64,000 nucleotides of DNA from the NCBI RefSeq assembly GCF_001653235.2, contig NW_019154050.1, positions 459,207-523,206 of the forward strand, read 5' to 3'. Positions 46,179-57,647 of the stretch are shown piece by piece. Made by a program: the position numbers and the translations under genes. How positions within the stretch are numbered: the stretch's first letter is position 1; each line of letters begins with the position of its first letter. This DNA comes from Pochonia chlamydosporia 170. Its lineage: Eukaryota; Ascomycota; Sordariomycetes; Hypocreales; Clavicipitaceae. The notes beneath the pieces are model-generated. The model did no database searches and was not told the origin of the DNA. It was given only the letters and a program-made list of their open reading frames with translations.

Positions 46179-46358
46179 ACACATCAGCTTGACATCCAGT
46201 ACAATGGCATCTCAATGGGATGGAACAGTAGAGACCAGCTCCTATTTATTCAATGTTGTGTGGTTTTTTAGTTTAGAGTGCTCAATGATATACTGCTTTA
46301 ACACAAAACAGACCTGATGAGCTGGGAGAGAAGATTGTAGGCTAAGTCTATACTTCAT

Positions 46359-46748
46359 TCACATGAGAGACAGCCAGGAAACGGCTTCCTTGCAGAGCAA
46401 ATAAAACCCTTCACTTTCCGCTGCTGCCAAAGACACTGCTTTAGCTTGCTCCTCCTCCATTAGCTGACTCTTATTCACAGTAAGTTCGTCCACCGCGGAC
46501 CCTAGCCTTTGTCGCTCCTCGTCCAGTCGTTGCGTTTCCTGTTGTGTCTGTCGATGAAGAGTTGTGAGTTGGTTGACGCTGTTCTGTTTCTCAATCGCTT
46601 GCTCTGAAAGCTGCAGTAATCGAATCCTAGGCTCCTCTTCATGGTTCTGGTTTTGACTGTTAGTGGAAAGAAGATCAAGCCGTATCTCCTCGTCAACGGC
46701 TGTACGCCTTCTGCCGAGCTCGCCGAATTCAGACTGCCTGTCTTGCAC
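46359..46748 (-). CDS. hypothetical coiled-coil fragment
   Basis: A 129-codon open frame dominated by Glu, Gln, Arg and Leu in heptad-like order, typical of a coiled coil. No ATG opens it; upstream in frame a TGA lies about 54 bp before the GTG at its start. It would need an upstream exon or is a remnant. It faces the hypothetical gene at 45588-46178, which is also charged and helical. Confidence 0.3.
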   Translation of the reverse strand: MQDRQSEFGELGRRRTAVDEEIRLDLLSTNSQNQNHEEEPRIRLLQLSEQAIEKQNSVNQLTTLHRQTQQETQRLDEERQRLGSAVDELTVNKSQLMEEEQAKAVSLAAAESEGFYLLCKEAVSWLSLM

Positions 46749-48376
46749 ATCGGTTTGAAGATGCTCTGGTACGTACTCTCCTCTGAACCGAGCTTTAATT
46801 CGTCACATTGGGGCGATCGTATGAGGGGCGACACCTGCACCTCACCCGACCGTCACAGACATGGCAGGCCAAACCAGTGTAACATCAACTGGTCTAGAAT
46901 TCAAGTATTAATAGCATCTGCTAATATATAGTGTGTTGTTATGGCAAGGGGAAAACTACGATTGTCTGCACCTAGAAAATGCGGCACGTAACATTGTTCA
47001 GCTTTTGGCGCACAAGGCCTGGCCATGGTGAATATCCACGATGTACGGTCTTTCTTTTAACTCTTTTCCCTTAAGGGGACGGAGAGGTGGGAATATGGGT
47101 ATTTCGGGAGAGAAGCAGGGCTGGACAATTGTTCCGAATAGATTTTCTAGCCTACGCAACCCTACGCAAGATTTTTTTTCGTGAGACCTTGGCTCGAATA
47201 AGCGCCAAGGGGCTGCATTGTTTCGTGGAGTATAAGGTTAAATAGCACATTTTTAAGCGGCGGTGGCTCGCACACATGCACGGAACTCTTGTCTACACTG
47301 TCCCATCCCAGGGATTAGATGCTTCAATTCGGGATCCTCATTCTTAACATCGGGTGCTGAAATCCACGATCTGGAAGCATGGAGATACGGTCTTGAAATC
47401 GAGACTCGGTGCCGCCCAGCTGACAAAACCGATGGCGTTTCTTAAAATGAGAATCAAGGCGGATCGTCGAAGTGGACGGATTGCTGGGAGGAAGAGAAGT
47501 GACAGTGTTGCAATCGATGTGTATGTACAAGCTCTAGGTCCGCTGCCCGACAAAGGTGCCAGAGATCAAGTGCTGGAGAAAGTCAGGATGAGCAAGCGCT
47601 GGCATGATCTGACCAGATACTCGCCATACTTGCAGTTATACGTACGCCGATGGCGGAGCAAATAGTGTGAGTTAACCCCATTTTGCTGGTCGGGCTAACT
47701 TACCGAAGTAGATCAGACATCAGGGTACCCAACGCCGCGTTGATTCAACTTGGACTTGATGTTCAAGGTCACCCTCCAGAGCTGGTGGAGGCGGCAGACT
47801 ACCTTTTGTAAATTGGCGAATCGGGGGTAGTACAAATTACGACGGACTGCATTCCGTAAGTTAAATCCCAGCAGCTCAATATTGCAGGCTCGATATTGGA
47901 GACCGCCCAAGCACGTCACGGATGAAGCCACCAACTGAGAGATCAGAAGCGCAAATCAGTGGCGTATGCCAGGTGCGATTTCGTGCGAAGCCGGCAAATC
48001 CGAGGGTGGTGCAGAAAGGTTGCTTTTTGTCGCTTTCCTTCAAAGTGCCTCTGCACAAATAGAGAAATGGGGAGCAGAGAGTACCAGGGACCTGACTCTA
48101 CAGAACACAAAGGGTATCAGGCAACATGGTGCTTTGTTAAACTGGCCGACCCAACCACGAATTCACTGCCAGCGACCAACAATCTCATCCAACAACACTT
48201 GCACATGGCACTTTCCCTGTCTTGGTTCATCCATTATCGATTTTTAATACGGGCTGCGAACCTTGAGTCGAAGCTGCAGGGCATGGTTGGTGGCCGTAGC
48301 CTCCCATGCGCTCCCCACCGCATTTTCCTAGCCAGCTGGACGGCAATGCGCCAAAGAACAAATACTGGGCGAACTA
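46749..48376. other. intergenic, only weak frames
   Basis: A frame at 47435-47665, possibly spliced to 47709-47812 (VPNAALIQLGLDVQ), looks faintly protein-like, but no consensus splice pair joins the two. Nothing else is seen. Confidence 0.4.
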
Positions 48377-49354
48377 TAACGTGAGTGCATAGCGGGGTAG
48401 CCAACATAGCGAAGTAGCCACGCACCACTACCTTCTTGCACCAATCGCGCAAAAAAACAACCACAACGAAAGAAATCAATTAATCTTTACTGCTGCGCTC
48501 TTCTGTAGATGATTCTATGTCAATCTGACAAGTGCGCGCATTGTGACCGGTCTTTCCGCACACACCACATCGTCGACCCTTCGTCTCATCCCGAGGCTTC
48601 CGACTTCTCAACTGGCGATCTTCTTGCTTTATCTGCTCATCCACGTCATTCTGGTCCTGGAGAGCTTGTCCCTCGGCAATAGTCATGCTACCACCTTGAC
48701 GTAGTCGCGATCTTTTAGCTCTACGCCGCTTACTTAGCAGTGCATTTGCCTCCCGAAGTTGCTGGTTCTCAGCTCTCAATAGGGCCATTTTGTGCATCAT
48801 TCCGCATGTACCCTTCGCAAATTGATCCATAGCTGCCAAGATTGACGTTGGCGAGCTTCCTTGGTGTCGAGTTATTCGTTTTTTAATATAATCAGTCTGC
48901 GAAGTCGCCTCGGTTGGATTGTTTGGGGTCTTTGGAGCCCACGGATTCGGCAACTCAAATACCTCTTCAATGCGTGTTGGAGTCTGTGGCCTGACATCCA
49001 GTCGTGACAAGACACTTTTTGGGTCCAATGGAATAATTCCTGCGCCTCTAAAGGCTCCCTGGTTCTTTGCCATACGCCTTTTTCAGCGGCCCAAAACAGC
49101 CAACATCTAATGGCTGAAGTATGTGGGATGAGTGAGACGGCATACAGATTGTGATGATCTTGTGATCTTTGCAATATAGCTCAAATTCAGTTGAGTGGTG
49201 GCTTTCGTGCCCATCTAGGATAAGAAGACGATATGCACCACGGGTTTGTGGCTTAGTATGCCTTTCAAAATGCTGAACCCAATCCACAGCTTTCTCATTT
49301 GTGGTCCAGCCGTTGTGAGTTGTGGAGATAACCCAATCTTTCGGTAGCGCGCTA

Positions 49355-51296
49355 ACGTCGGGCACCCACTCACCGGACACACCCTGTCGGGCAAATACCG
49401 CTGCACCACTGAGCAAAAGTGTAGGCCCACTAGCTTTTCTCTAGCAGTAATAATAGCCTATATTTTTGCACGACACACCCACTTACCGGACGGGCTCGCC
49501 CTCAATGTGTGCCTTCCAATATCGTCAAATTCCTTAGCACAATTAGTTGAAAATAGTAATATTTGGTGTTTTCTAGCTATCAAGCTGCCACTCGTGACAG
49601 AGGGCTTCAAATTCGGCGTCACTAGCAACAGGGGGCCTTGCAAGATGCGTTGCAAGGCGCTGCCGGGCCTTTTCAACATCCTTGATGTTGACGAATTTTT
49701 TATTAGGATCATGTACGACCTTCTGCTTCTTTCTTGGTTTATAAGCCTCTATCTGATGCTTCAATTGCTGAATCTCGCGTTCTGCTTTTACTAGCTGCAT
49801 GTTTTTCTTGTCAATTCCCTTCCGAATCTTTCGAAATAGCTGCCGGGCTGTTGGGTCTTGCTGCTGCGGCTCAATAATATCATGAAAAAGCTGATGAATT
49901 TCGCTGCCGCGTTGTGGGGTCTTGAGAAGGTCTTCCTGTTGCTTTGTATCAATTTGAGGCGTTTCCTGCAGAGGTATTTTAGCTGATACTAGGAGCTTTG
50001 ATAGAAGAGGTCTACTCATATTAAGAGGATAAATTCCGGTAGCCTTCCAACCTGCAAGGATGTTTCTTTTTGTAATTCCAGCAGCTCGAGCCTTGAAATA
50101 ATATTCAAGGAAGATGATTTTGTTCGTGGGCGTTGAATGTGACGATAATTGAAGGTCCATAATTGAAGTGCGATAGCTAGCTTTGACGGCAGAGAAAACG
50201 CCCACATCAAGCGGCTGCAAAACGTGTGATGAATGCTCTGGCAGGAAAAGAAGATATATGTTGTTTTTGAAGCATTCTAGCATAAAATCATCGGCAACAT
50301 GACTTCCGTGGCCATCGAGAATTAGCAGCCGGGGCTCTGAGGGCTTGGATGGTGTTGTTTCCGGGATAAAGACCTCTCGTAGCCAATGCAGCCCAATTTT
50401 GTCAGTGGTCCAGCCATTTGGTGATGCTGTAAAGTGCCAATTGCGATATTTATCGAATTTATCGGGAAACCACTGCTGTTGCACGCATTCTCCCTTAAAT
50501 ATCACAAGTGGGCTAATAACCCTGCCGTCCGCTGAGATACACTCGATAATTGTGGTCCAAGATCGTGATCCAGGGTGTTTCCTGATAACTATCCGTATTT
50601 GCGAGTTTCCAAGCACGAGACCATTGCTGCCCTGGCCCTCCTGAATGCCGCTCTCGTCCATATTGTACGAATTCTGCGGTAGAATTGCCCGTACAACTGG
50701 TAATTGAAGCTGCGAAAAGAAGCCCTTGATAGTATCAGCAGAAGCTCCATTGATGCGGCAGGAATCCATTCTCTTGCCTTTCCTTGTTGATATTTCCGGA
50801 TGCCGTTGTAGGAAGCCTTTCATCCAATTCTTTCCAAGAGGTTTGTGGTCGCCGCCTTGAGCTAGGATGTGTATTACAAAGCTTCGTAGCTGTTGATGGG
50901 AAATAGGTACATTTAACGATGCTTGCTTGAGCACCCATTGAACAAGACTCTCTTCATCCTTCCGAGAAAGCCGCTGATAGCGCTCGTATGCATCTAATCG
51001 CGTTTGGGCACCTTGAATTCGGTCATGAAGGGTTGCCCTTGGAATTCCCCAGAGCTGTGCAGCCTTTCGGACTGACTGCCCGCCTGTAACGGCAGATATT
51101 GCATTTTGAAGATCGTTTTCCGTATAGCTAGGCATTGCGAATCCAGTGACATAATTATTATTCTAATATCAATTAAATTACGCGAGAAATCGCGGTTGGA
51201 ATGCAGGCGTTGTGGTGTTGAAAGAGGACGATATTAGTGTCCGGTAAGTGGGTGTGTCCGGTAAGTGGGTGTGTCCGGTGAGTGGGTGCCCGACGT
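49355..51296 (-). mobile_element. inner Fot1/pogo element nested in the outer one
   Basis: The ends ACGTCGGGCACCCACTCACC... are perfectly inverted for about 29 bp and flanked by TA (49353-49354 and 51297-51298). The subunit CACCCACTYACCGGACA recurs three times at the right end and twice at the left, probably as transposase-binding repeats. Confidence 0.95.
49573..51135 (-). CDS. Fot1/pogo transposase, intact
   Basis: A single open frame of 520 residues. An N-terminal Psq HTH (VRKAAQLWGIPRATLHDRI) is followed by a CENP-B-type DNA-binding domain (GKNWMKGFLQRHPEIS). The DDE_1 core has NMDESGIQEG, LLILDGHGSH and QPLDVGVF as the three acidic sites. A basic coiled coil (YKPRKKQKV) lies near the C-terminus. 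No intron is needed. With intact ends and gene it is potentially autonomous and could be excised precisely from the older element around it. Confidence 0.95.
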   Translation of the reverse strand: MPSYTENDLQNAISAVTGGQSVRKAAQLWGIPRATLHDRIQGAQTRLDAYERYQRLSRKDEESLVQWVLKQASLNVPISHQQLRSFVIHILAQGGDHKPLGKNWMKGFLQRHPEISTRKGKRMDSCRINGASADTIKGFFSQLQLPVVRAILPQNSYNMDESGIQEGQGSNGLVLGNSQIRIVIRKHPGSRSWTTIIECISADGRVISPLVIFKGECVQQQWFPDKFDKYRNWHFTASPNGWTTDKIGLHWLREVFIPETTPSKPSEPRLLILDGHGSHVADDFMLECFKNNIYLLFLPEHSSHVLQPLDVGVFSAVKASYRTSIMDLQLSSHSTPTNKIIFLEYYFKARAAGITKRNILAGWKATGIYPLNMSRPLLSKLLVSAKIPLQETPQIDTKQQEDLLKTPQRGSEIHQLFHDIIEPQQQDPTARQLFRKIRKGIDKKNMQLVKAEREIQQLKHQIEAYKPRKKQKVVHDPNKKFVNIKDVEKARQRLATHLARPPVASDAEFEALCHEWQLDS

Positions 51297-52036
51297 TAAC
51301 TTCATACCAGTTGGAGAGGTGATACTGCCCCGCAACTATGATGAATGGCGGAATAGTCTCGCCTCGTGAATTAATGGATTGTATTACGGAAACCCATTCT
51401 CTATCACCTGGCTGAGCCAAACTTGGCTTGCTGCGTCTTTCTGAGCTTGTAACGACCATTGTAGTTGAGATCATGCCCATCATAAAGCCAGTCTCGTCAA
51501 CGTTGTGGATATCGTCATCGTGTATGCCGTATTTCGCGATTGTGTTGCGCACAAGCTCAAACCACGGCCCAATTATCTTCGGATCTTCGCATAAGGCTCT
51601 TTGATAGTCATATCGACGCGTAAAACGCGTCGAGAGCTCTTGTTGGCGCTTGACGAAGTTTGAAGCCCATCGTGGTCCCACGGGAGCCCCGTCGCGATCC
51701 GCGAGCAGCCGATTAGCCATATCTCGCACACCACAAAGCCGAGGAGGAAATGATCGCGAATCTAGGTCAAGGACATATTGAATAATTGTACTTTCCTCCA
51801 GATCTGTAAGTTTCCGACAATTGGCTATAATATCGCGCCGCGATGCTGTTCCTTTTATTCGACGCGGTAAGGTTGTGAGGCTTACATTATACGTCCTTGC
51901 GGCAACTCGTGCACTAAGCTTTGGGTCTCTTTTTTAGCCTGAATCGCAAGGATTACTTGGCTCTCTTTTTGTGCACACTGCATGTTTGGGGATTAGAGGA
52001 ACTGCGATTAAAGATGGAACATTGCTGATTGTGCGT

Positions 52037-52499
52037 CAGACCTGCCTATCCTGATATCATATCCGATATGATAAATTAACGCGATATCAGGATAACACAC
52101 TATCCTGATACGATATCGGATAAGCAGGATTAGCAGGTTTAGCGGGTTTAGCAGACATGATAAACCACTGCCAAGGAGCATTATTTGTTCTAATGTAGCT
52201 TGTTAACTAAACTCAAATACATATTGTAAGGAGCTTGGTACTTGATGCAGTGATATATGCTTTAAAGCGTTGAACGGTATTTGGCTTCTCTCTGTGTGAG
52301 GTGTTGGCGGGGCGATGGCTCTAAAATTGCACTGTGACCAGTCGCCAGGGGCCAATTAGAACCGGTATCTTATCCTGATATCAGAGATGATATCAGGATA
52401 AGGGCGACGAGATTTATCCGATATCCGATATATATCATATCGGATATAGCAGGATAGCAGACATGATATCAGGATAGCATATCAGGATAGGCAAGTCTG
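52037..52499. mobile_element. second hAT-type MITE
   Basis: 463 bp with inverted ends CAGACYTGCCTATCCTGATA, flanked by 8-bp duplications TTGTGCGT (52029-52036 and 52500-52507). It is filled with palindromic TATCCTGATATC and ATCCGATAT subterminal motifs and has no coding capacity. Its end resembles that of the MITE at 25553 in CAG...CTATCC, so they may be distant relatives. Confidence 0.93.
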
Positions 52500-52799
52500 T
52501 TGTGCGTGGGGTGTTCCGCTCGGTGGTTTGTTCCACTCGGTGGTGGAGTACGTTAGGAAAATCTTAAATGTAAACGACCAAAAAAAAAAAAAAAAAGACT
52601 GTGCATGCGTTGGAATAGTGTCCGTGAAGAGGCCGTCCAAATCGTTATGAAAATGAAAGTCGTTGCTATGTCGCGTGTTGGGTGGGCGTCACTTTAGAGC
52701 CTAAGATGTCTCTGCTCTTTTCCCCTGCCTTCGTTCGCGCCTTTCCCGGTATTGCATTGTGCGCTTTGCAGCTGTGGAGAGAATGCTAGTATTGCGGGG

Positions 52800-53470
52800 A
52801 CATGTCCTTGAGCAAGATCATGGATCAACTTACCCCAGATTCGGAACTTCGCGACTAGCAGTTCGAAGTACCTTCGAAGTCTCAAGGCGCGGCGGATCAT
52901 ATAGAGCTGGGAAAGCCAGCGCGTATCGTTATCTAGCACTACCGAGACGGGGCTTTTTGACCGTATTTTCGGATCGTCCGACATGGATATGTCGTACTCT
53001 TGAAGTTCTTTCAACAGGTATGTCAGTCTGTCCGATCGATCAACATCCACGACGAAATTATGGAGCTTCCCAACCGGCCCTTTCTGTCGCCAAAGTTCGT
53101 ATTCGGCTTCAGACAGCGCTTCTGCACCAGAAAGTTGTTCTTCGAACGCGTCTGTATCCTTCCCGAACAGTAGTGCCTTCGCAGACAGATTGACTATATG
53201 GCCGAAGCAGCGGCCTCGCCTTCGAGCGCCATTGAAGCCGAGCTTTTTGCCAATAGCCTCAAGTGCTGTGTCGTTGTTCTCGGCATTGTCAAGGGTAAAA
53301 TACCCAATATTCTCCTCGATGCCAAAAGCCTCGATGGTATAAAGGACTTCTGTTGCAATGTTGTTCCCCGAATGTCTGCGGACTTCGGGGACCCCGAGGA
53401 ACTTGCGGATTTGGCTCTCCCCCTCCACCCAATCGCGCGACGTCGCGCGACCTTGGGTGAGCAGGGTGAG
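52800..53470 (-). pseudogene. hAT transposase internal fragment
   Basis: One frame preserves the middle of a hAT transposase: YFTLDNAENNDTALEAIG, RCFGHIVNLSAKALLFG and DNDTRWLSQLYMIRRAL. It has neither the N-terminal BED finger nor the C-terminal dimerisation block, and homology ends at both sides without visible terminal repeats. The family differs from the two hAT transposases elsewhere in the window. Confidence 0.8.
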
Positions 53471-53599
53471 CCCTGTAGGTGTGTGTCGCGCGGCTGGGTG
53501 AGCCAGGCACCCGCGCAGCGAGAAAGGTGGGCGAGGCCGCGCTCCAATTGGCCGCAATCTTGCGACCTCAAATATCAACCTTTTCCATCTTTTCTTATG

Positions 53600-54710
53600 C
53601 CCACCTCATTTTCATACTTCATCATATCGCGGACGTGTATCTACACCAGATCTGTGTTGGAGAGTTGATCAATTATTACTACCGCTAGTTATCATGTTAG
53701 CTAATCTCCTCATCAACTTCGCTAATCGATTTACTTCATATACCTCTCCTGCGTGAACGCACGCGTATGGGGAACAATTATTCTCGCGCCAAGTCACAAA
53801 TGGTCCGCGACCGATTTGACATCATAGATGCCACGGAGAAGAGAATGAACCTCAGCCCTTGGATCATTCACCACTTCACCTGCGTGTAACATACTGGTCG
53901 CCTAGCTGGGCGCGCTTGACGCGGTCGGACTCGCGAATCATCGACCTCGAGGTACTCGGAGGCAGGAAGATGGATGGAATGTTTTTGTCATCAAAACTCA
54001 TTATTGGCTTCTTGAATTATCTTGCCTGGATTCTTATGCAGTCAGGTTTCAGTCGCAATTTATCACAGGGACATGGTGATAATCTATTGGATATAAGATG
54101 TGGTGGTGTGAAGCCCGGCTGCCTCGTCAGATTCCTGGAATCGCGTGATCCAGCAGATCAAACACGGATTCGGGCCGTCTCCTGAGCATTTCTCGACAAA
54201 GGGGCTAGATTCTTGCGTAGCCGTTGCAACAGAGCCAATTCCCCGCGTGAAGGATGTGGTATCGTCGTGTGTATTTTCACAGGATGAGAAACCTTATTTG
54301 AATCCACTGTACATGTCTCTTGGTTGATGACAAGTGCCCAGGATGCACTGACGGCTGTACGGCCTGCGAACCAGAGGTGATCCGCATCTTCTCCGTTGGT
54401 ACCGCGTCTACCAAGTCTTCGGAACGAGATATTAGGCCGGAACATCGATATTCCACACTGTATGTATGGAGTTCAGTGTAAACGTGAATGAATGACGTAG
54501 TGCTGGATGGTCTGATGGATTGAAACGGGCGTTTGGAGAAAGAAATGGATGTATTCGCAGAGTACTCATCAGGGCAGTGCCATAGGCCAGAGTACTTGTG
54601 GTGCGGATACTATCACATATAGTAGTACCTATTATAGGGCAGAGAGATGAAAAAGAAAGGATCCTCTTAGACCCGAAGTAGCATGCCATGATAAGAATAA
54701 CGAGGTGGAA
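53600..54710. other. intergenic, nothing recognised
   Basis: No gene, repeat or terminal structure was found between the hAT fragment and the end of the NLR gene. Confidence 0.5.
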
Positions 54711-57647
54711 TTACGATGGTAGGTTAGGCTGCAGCAGCTTGACGATGGCCTCGTGCCCCTTCTCGACGGCCCGCGACAGCGGTGTCCGACCATCGGCATC
54801 TTTCGACTCGACGTCGGCGCCCTTGTCGAGGAGCAGCTTGACGATGGCCTCGTTCCCCTTCTTGGTGGCCCGACACAGCGGCGTCTGACCGTCCCTATCT
54901 TTCGACTTGACGTCGGCGCCCTTGTCGAGGAGCAGCTTGACGACGGCTTCGTGCCCCTTCTCGGCGGCCCACGACAGCGGCGTCTGACCGTGGCTACCTT
55001 TCGACTCGACGTCGGCGCCTTTGTCGAGCAACAGCTTGACGACGGCCTCGTGCCCCTCCGCGGCGGCCCACGACAGCGGCGTCCAACCGTGGCTACCTTT
55101 CGACTCGACGTCGGCGCCTTTGTCGAGCAACAGCTTGACGATGGCTTCGTGCCCCTCCGCGGCGGCCCACGACAGCGGCGTCCAACCGTGGTCATCTTTC
55201 GACTCGACGTCGGCGCCTTTGTCGAGCAACAGCTTGACGATGGCTTCGTGCCCCTCCGCGGCGGCCCACGACAGCGGCGTCTGACCGTGGTCATCTTTCG
55301 ACTCGACGTCGGCGCCCTTGTCGAAGAGCAGTTTGACGATGACCTCGTGCCCCTTCTCGGCGGCCCACGACAGCGGCGTCTGACCGTGGCTACCTTTTGA
55401 CTCGACGTCGGCGCCTTTTTCGAGGAGCAGCTTGACGATGGCCTCGTGCCCCTTCTCGGCGGCCCGCCACAGCGGCGTCTGACCGTGGCTACCTTTCGGC
55501 TCGACGTCGGCTCCTTTGTCGAGGAGCAGCTTGACGACGGCCTCGTGCCCCTCCTCGGCGGCCCACGACAGCGGCGTCCGACTGTAGCTATCCTTCAGCT
55601 CGACGTCGGCGCCAACCTGGTATGCACTCTGTAGTATAACTTGTAACGGTCCTAGTAACCCATAGCGCGACACGACGTGTATCATTTTGGTCCCTTCTGG
55701 TGGGCGGTCGTCTGAGTATCGCGATATTATATTGTAAACCCGCACCCATACCTGCACCAGCGCTTCCGCCGGCCAGTCGAAATAGCGTAGGAGGTCATCC
55801 TGAGAGACCCCCCTCAGCTCGCTTTGCTTTGCGTGTGCCACCCACGATGTCGTAGCATAACGCAACAGAGGAAAGGCAGACTTCAAGCTATTTTCGTCGC
55901 GCATATTGCTCTGAGCTATCTCATTCATTGCCAGGTACCGCATGCAGGTCCTAGACAGTCGATAATGTGCAGTTCCGACTGTAAAGTTGCCTCGGAAGTT
56001 CTCGACCGGCACACCGTTCAGCCAATAAGCTGAAATGACTGCGAGAACAATCGGCAAAGGGAAAACAGGACCCGGCAAGAAGCTTATAGGATATCTCGTG
56101 AAGTAGCCCAGGTACAACAACGCCGTAGCAAGACCGATCATAGTTGTTGGCCTGCAAGTGCGCACCTTGTCGCTCAGGATCAATGAGCCCTTGTCGACGA
56201 AAATGTCCTTCGTCGACTGGTAGATGTATTGCACAACCCAGTTAGGCCAATTCAGGGTAGAGAGGCCCTTCTCGACGAAAAAGTCCTTGACGGACTGGTG
56301 GATGAACTGGACAACCTCTGTGTCAGAGGTGACTTCAGCAAGGCCACGGCTGAGTGTCTGCACTCGTCTCTTCATCCCATCCTTGTCGGCTGGATCATCT
56401 CCCGCCCTCTGGCACTCGTCCAATGACCTACATGGGCAATCCGGGTCGACAAGCAACGCCCATCGCAATTCGTCCAGTGACAACGGCCGCGTCGTAAAGC
56501 AGATCCATTGAATAAGTTTCACAGAATCCGACCCCATTTTCCGGAGTAGTTCGTGGTATAGGTCATCGAGGTCCGGTGGGACCGACATGATGGCGTCCTT
56601 CATCTGCTTCAACCCAGCACCATCTAGGTCAAGGTCTAGAACTCGCTTTACCACCAGCCAAGCCCATAAGAAAACGCCGTTGGCGCGTTCCGTAATTAAG
56701 TCCGGAATCGTGGACAGCAACTGCTCATTTAAAGGAGACAGCTGGCTTTGCACGAAAGTCGATATATCTGGACTATTTTCATTCTCTACACATATTTCGA
56801 AGGAGTCATCCAGGTCCAGAATTGGGTAGTGACGACATGTGAAACAGATGTGGAAGTCTTTCAACTCGGTGGGGAGCCACTTGAGCAATGACGCGAACTC
56901 TCTAACTAACCTCCTCGCGTTTTCTTCGCCACATTCGTCTAACGCGTCGATGAATAACCAAAGGGGTCGGGTCTTTAATGCCTTCAGAATTGAAGATTTA
57001 AAGAAGTTACGCAACTCCCCGGGGTGCCACGACCACTTTTCGCCTATCTTGCCGACAGTTTCGCACCGCTGTCGGAAGGCATCCACGACATCTGACAGTG
57101 CGTTAGGTATCTCGCGGAGCTGGTAAAGAAGAGACCGGAAGAGTCCCAGCCGCGTCTTTTGGAGTTCCGAACCACGCCCGTGGAAGAAGAACGAAAGGAT
57201 TGAGGCTTCCTCTCCGATGTTGGGTGCTTCCATGGCATGGTTCCGAGTGTACCGCAGCAACGTCGATTTCCCGGAGCCAGGTTTGCCCTTGATCCAGAGC
57301 AGGGCCTGATTGGAAGCCGCCCAGTCCTTGTACGCTTTGTTTTCAGACAACCATTTGCAGGTTCCCTCCGCGGCGTCCTCGATATCGTGGGACCGGCTGT
57401 CCATTTCTGGAAAAGCTAATGATTTCCAGCAATCTTGTGGCAGAACAAACCGGTCTTCGGTGCCTGTATAACATCATGAGCCGAGAATAAAAATGTTGAC
57501 GAAGCGCGCGTTCTTACCGTGATACACATTCGTGGGACCATTATACACATTCTTTGTCGCGTTACCGCCAGGAGCGCTAAACATGTCGCCAGAGCCACTG
57601 TGGTTGTAACTGTCTCTTAACAAATCTTCTGGCACGGATGAGTCCAT
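54711..57647 (-). CDS. NACHT-ankyrin NLR with N-terminal sigma-type amyloid motif
   Basis: Two exons (57647-57518, 57463-54711; 54-bp intron) give 960 residues. The short first exon encodes the motif SYNHSGSGDMFSAPGG followed by NVYNGPTNVYHG (residues 13-44). The NACHT domain has Walker A GKPGSGKST (103-111) and Walker B LFIDALDECG. A winged-helix-like region and a hydrophobic stretch (about 480-525) follow. The C-terminus is nine ankyrin repeats of 33 residues that are nearly identical. In fungi such NLRs sense a ligand with their repeats and pass an amyloid fold to cell-death effectors sharing the motif. The two candidate effectors lie 3.1 and 4.6 kb away. Splicing of the first exon is required for the motif and is matched exactly by the second NLR. 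Confidence 0.93.
54714..55592 (-). repeat. nine near-identical 99-bp ankyrin-repeat units
   Basis: Nine tandem 99-bp units encode 33-residue repeats of the pattern xxxGxTPLSWAAxxGHEAxVKLLLDKGADVESK. Differences concentrate in the residues before TPL (GSHGQ, DDHGW, DRDGQ, DADGR) and just after it (SW, WR, CR, SR), the exposed beta-turn and inner helix of ankyrin folds. Near identity of the DNA points to unit shuffling. Confidence 0.92.

Larger units (their letters stand above)
48480..51983 (-). pseudogene. outer Fot1/pogo-type transposase, interrupted and decayed
   Basis: Read right to left from 51983: a Psq-type HTH, the CENP-B/Tc5-type HTH (GPRWASNFVKRQ), and the DDE core with NVDETGF, LLILDGHESH and QPLDVGCF. 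A coiled coil and a CCHC-like knuckle (CGVCGKTGHNARTC) close it. Lesions: a one-base shift in the A6 run near 51931-51936, a 1942-bp inner transposon at 49355-51296, and a deletion of about 30 codons with frame change near 49060. Splicing out the inner element and one TA rejoins NWYEV to SALPKDWV in frame. Candidate outer ends are ACGT next to TA at 48377-48379 and 52550-52555, but the inverted repeats are weak. Confidence 0.85.

Noticed and set aside
47435..47816. Possible two-exon small gene
   Set aside because: The frame opens without a clear start and no consensus splice pair joins the two protein-like parts.
54632..55400. 220-codon minus and 215-codon plus ORFs in the NLR
   Set aside because: Off-frame readings of the 99-bp ankyrin repeats; a unit length divisible by three keeps all frames open.
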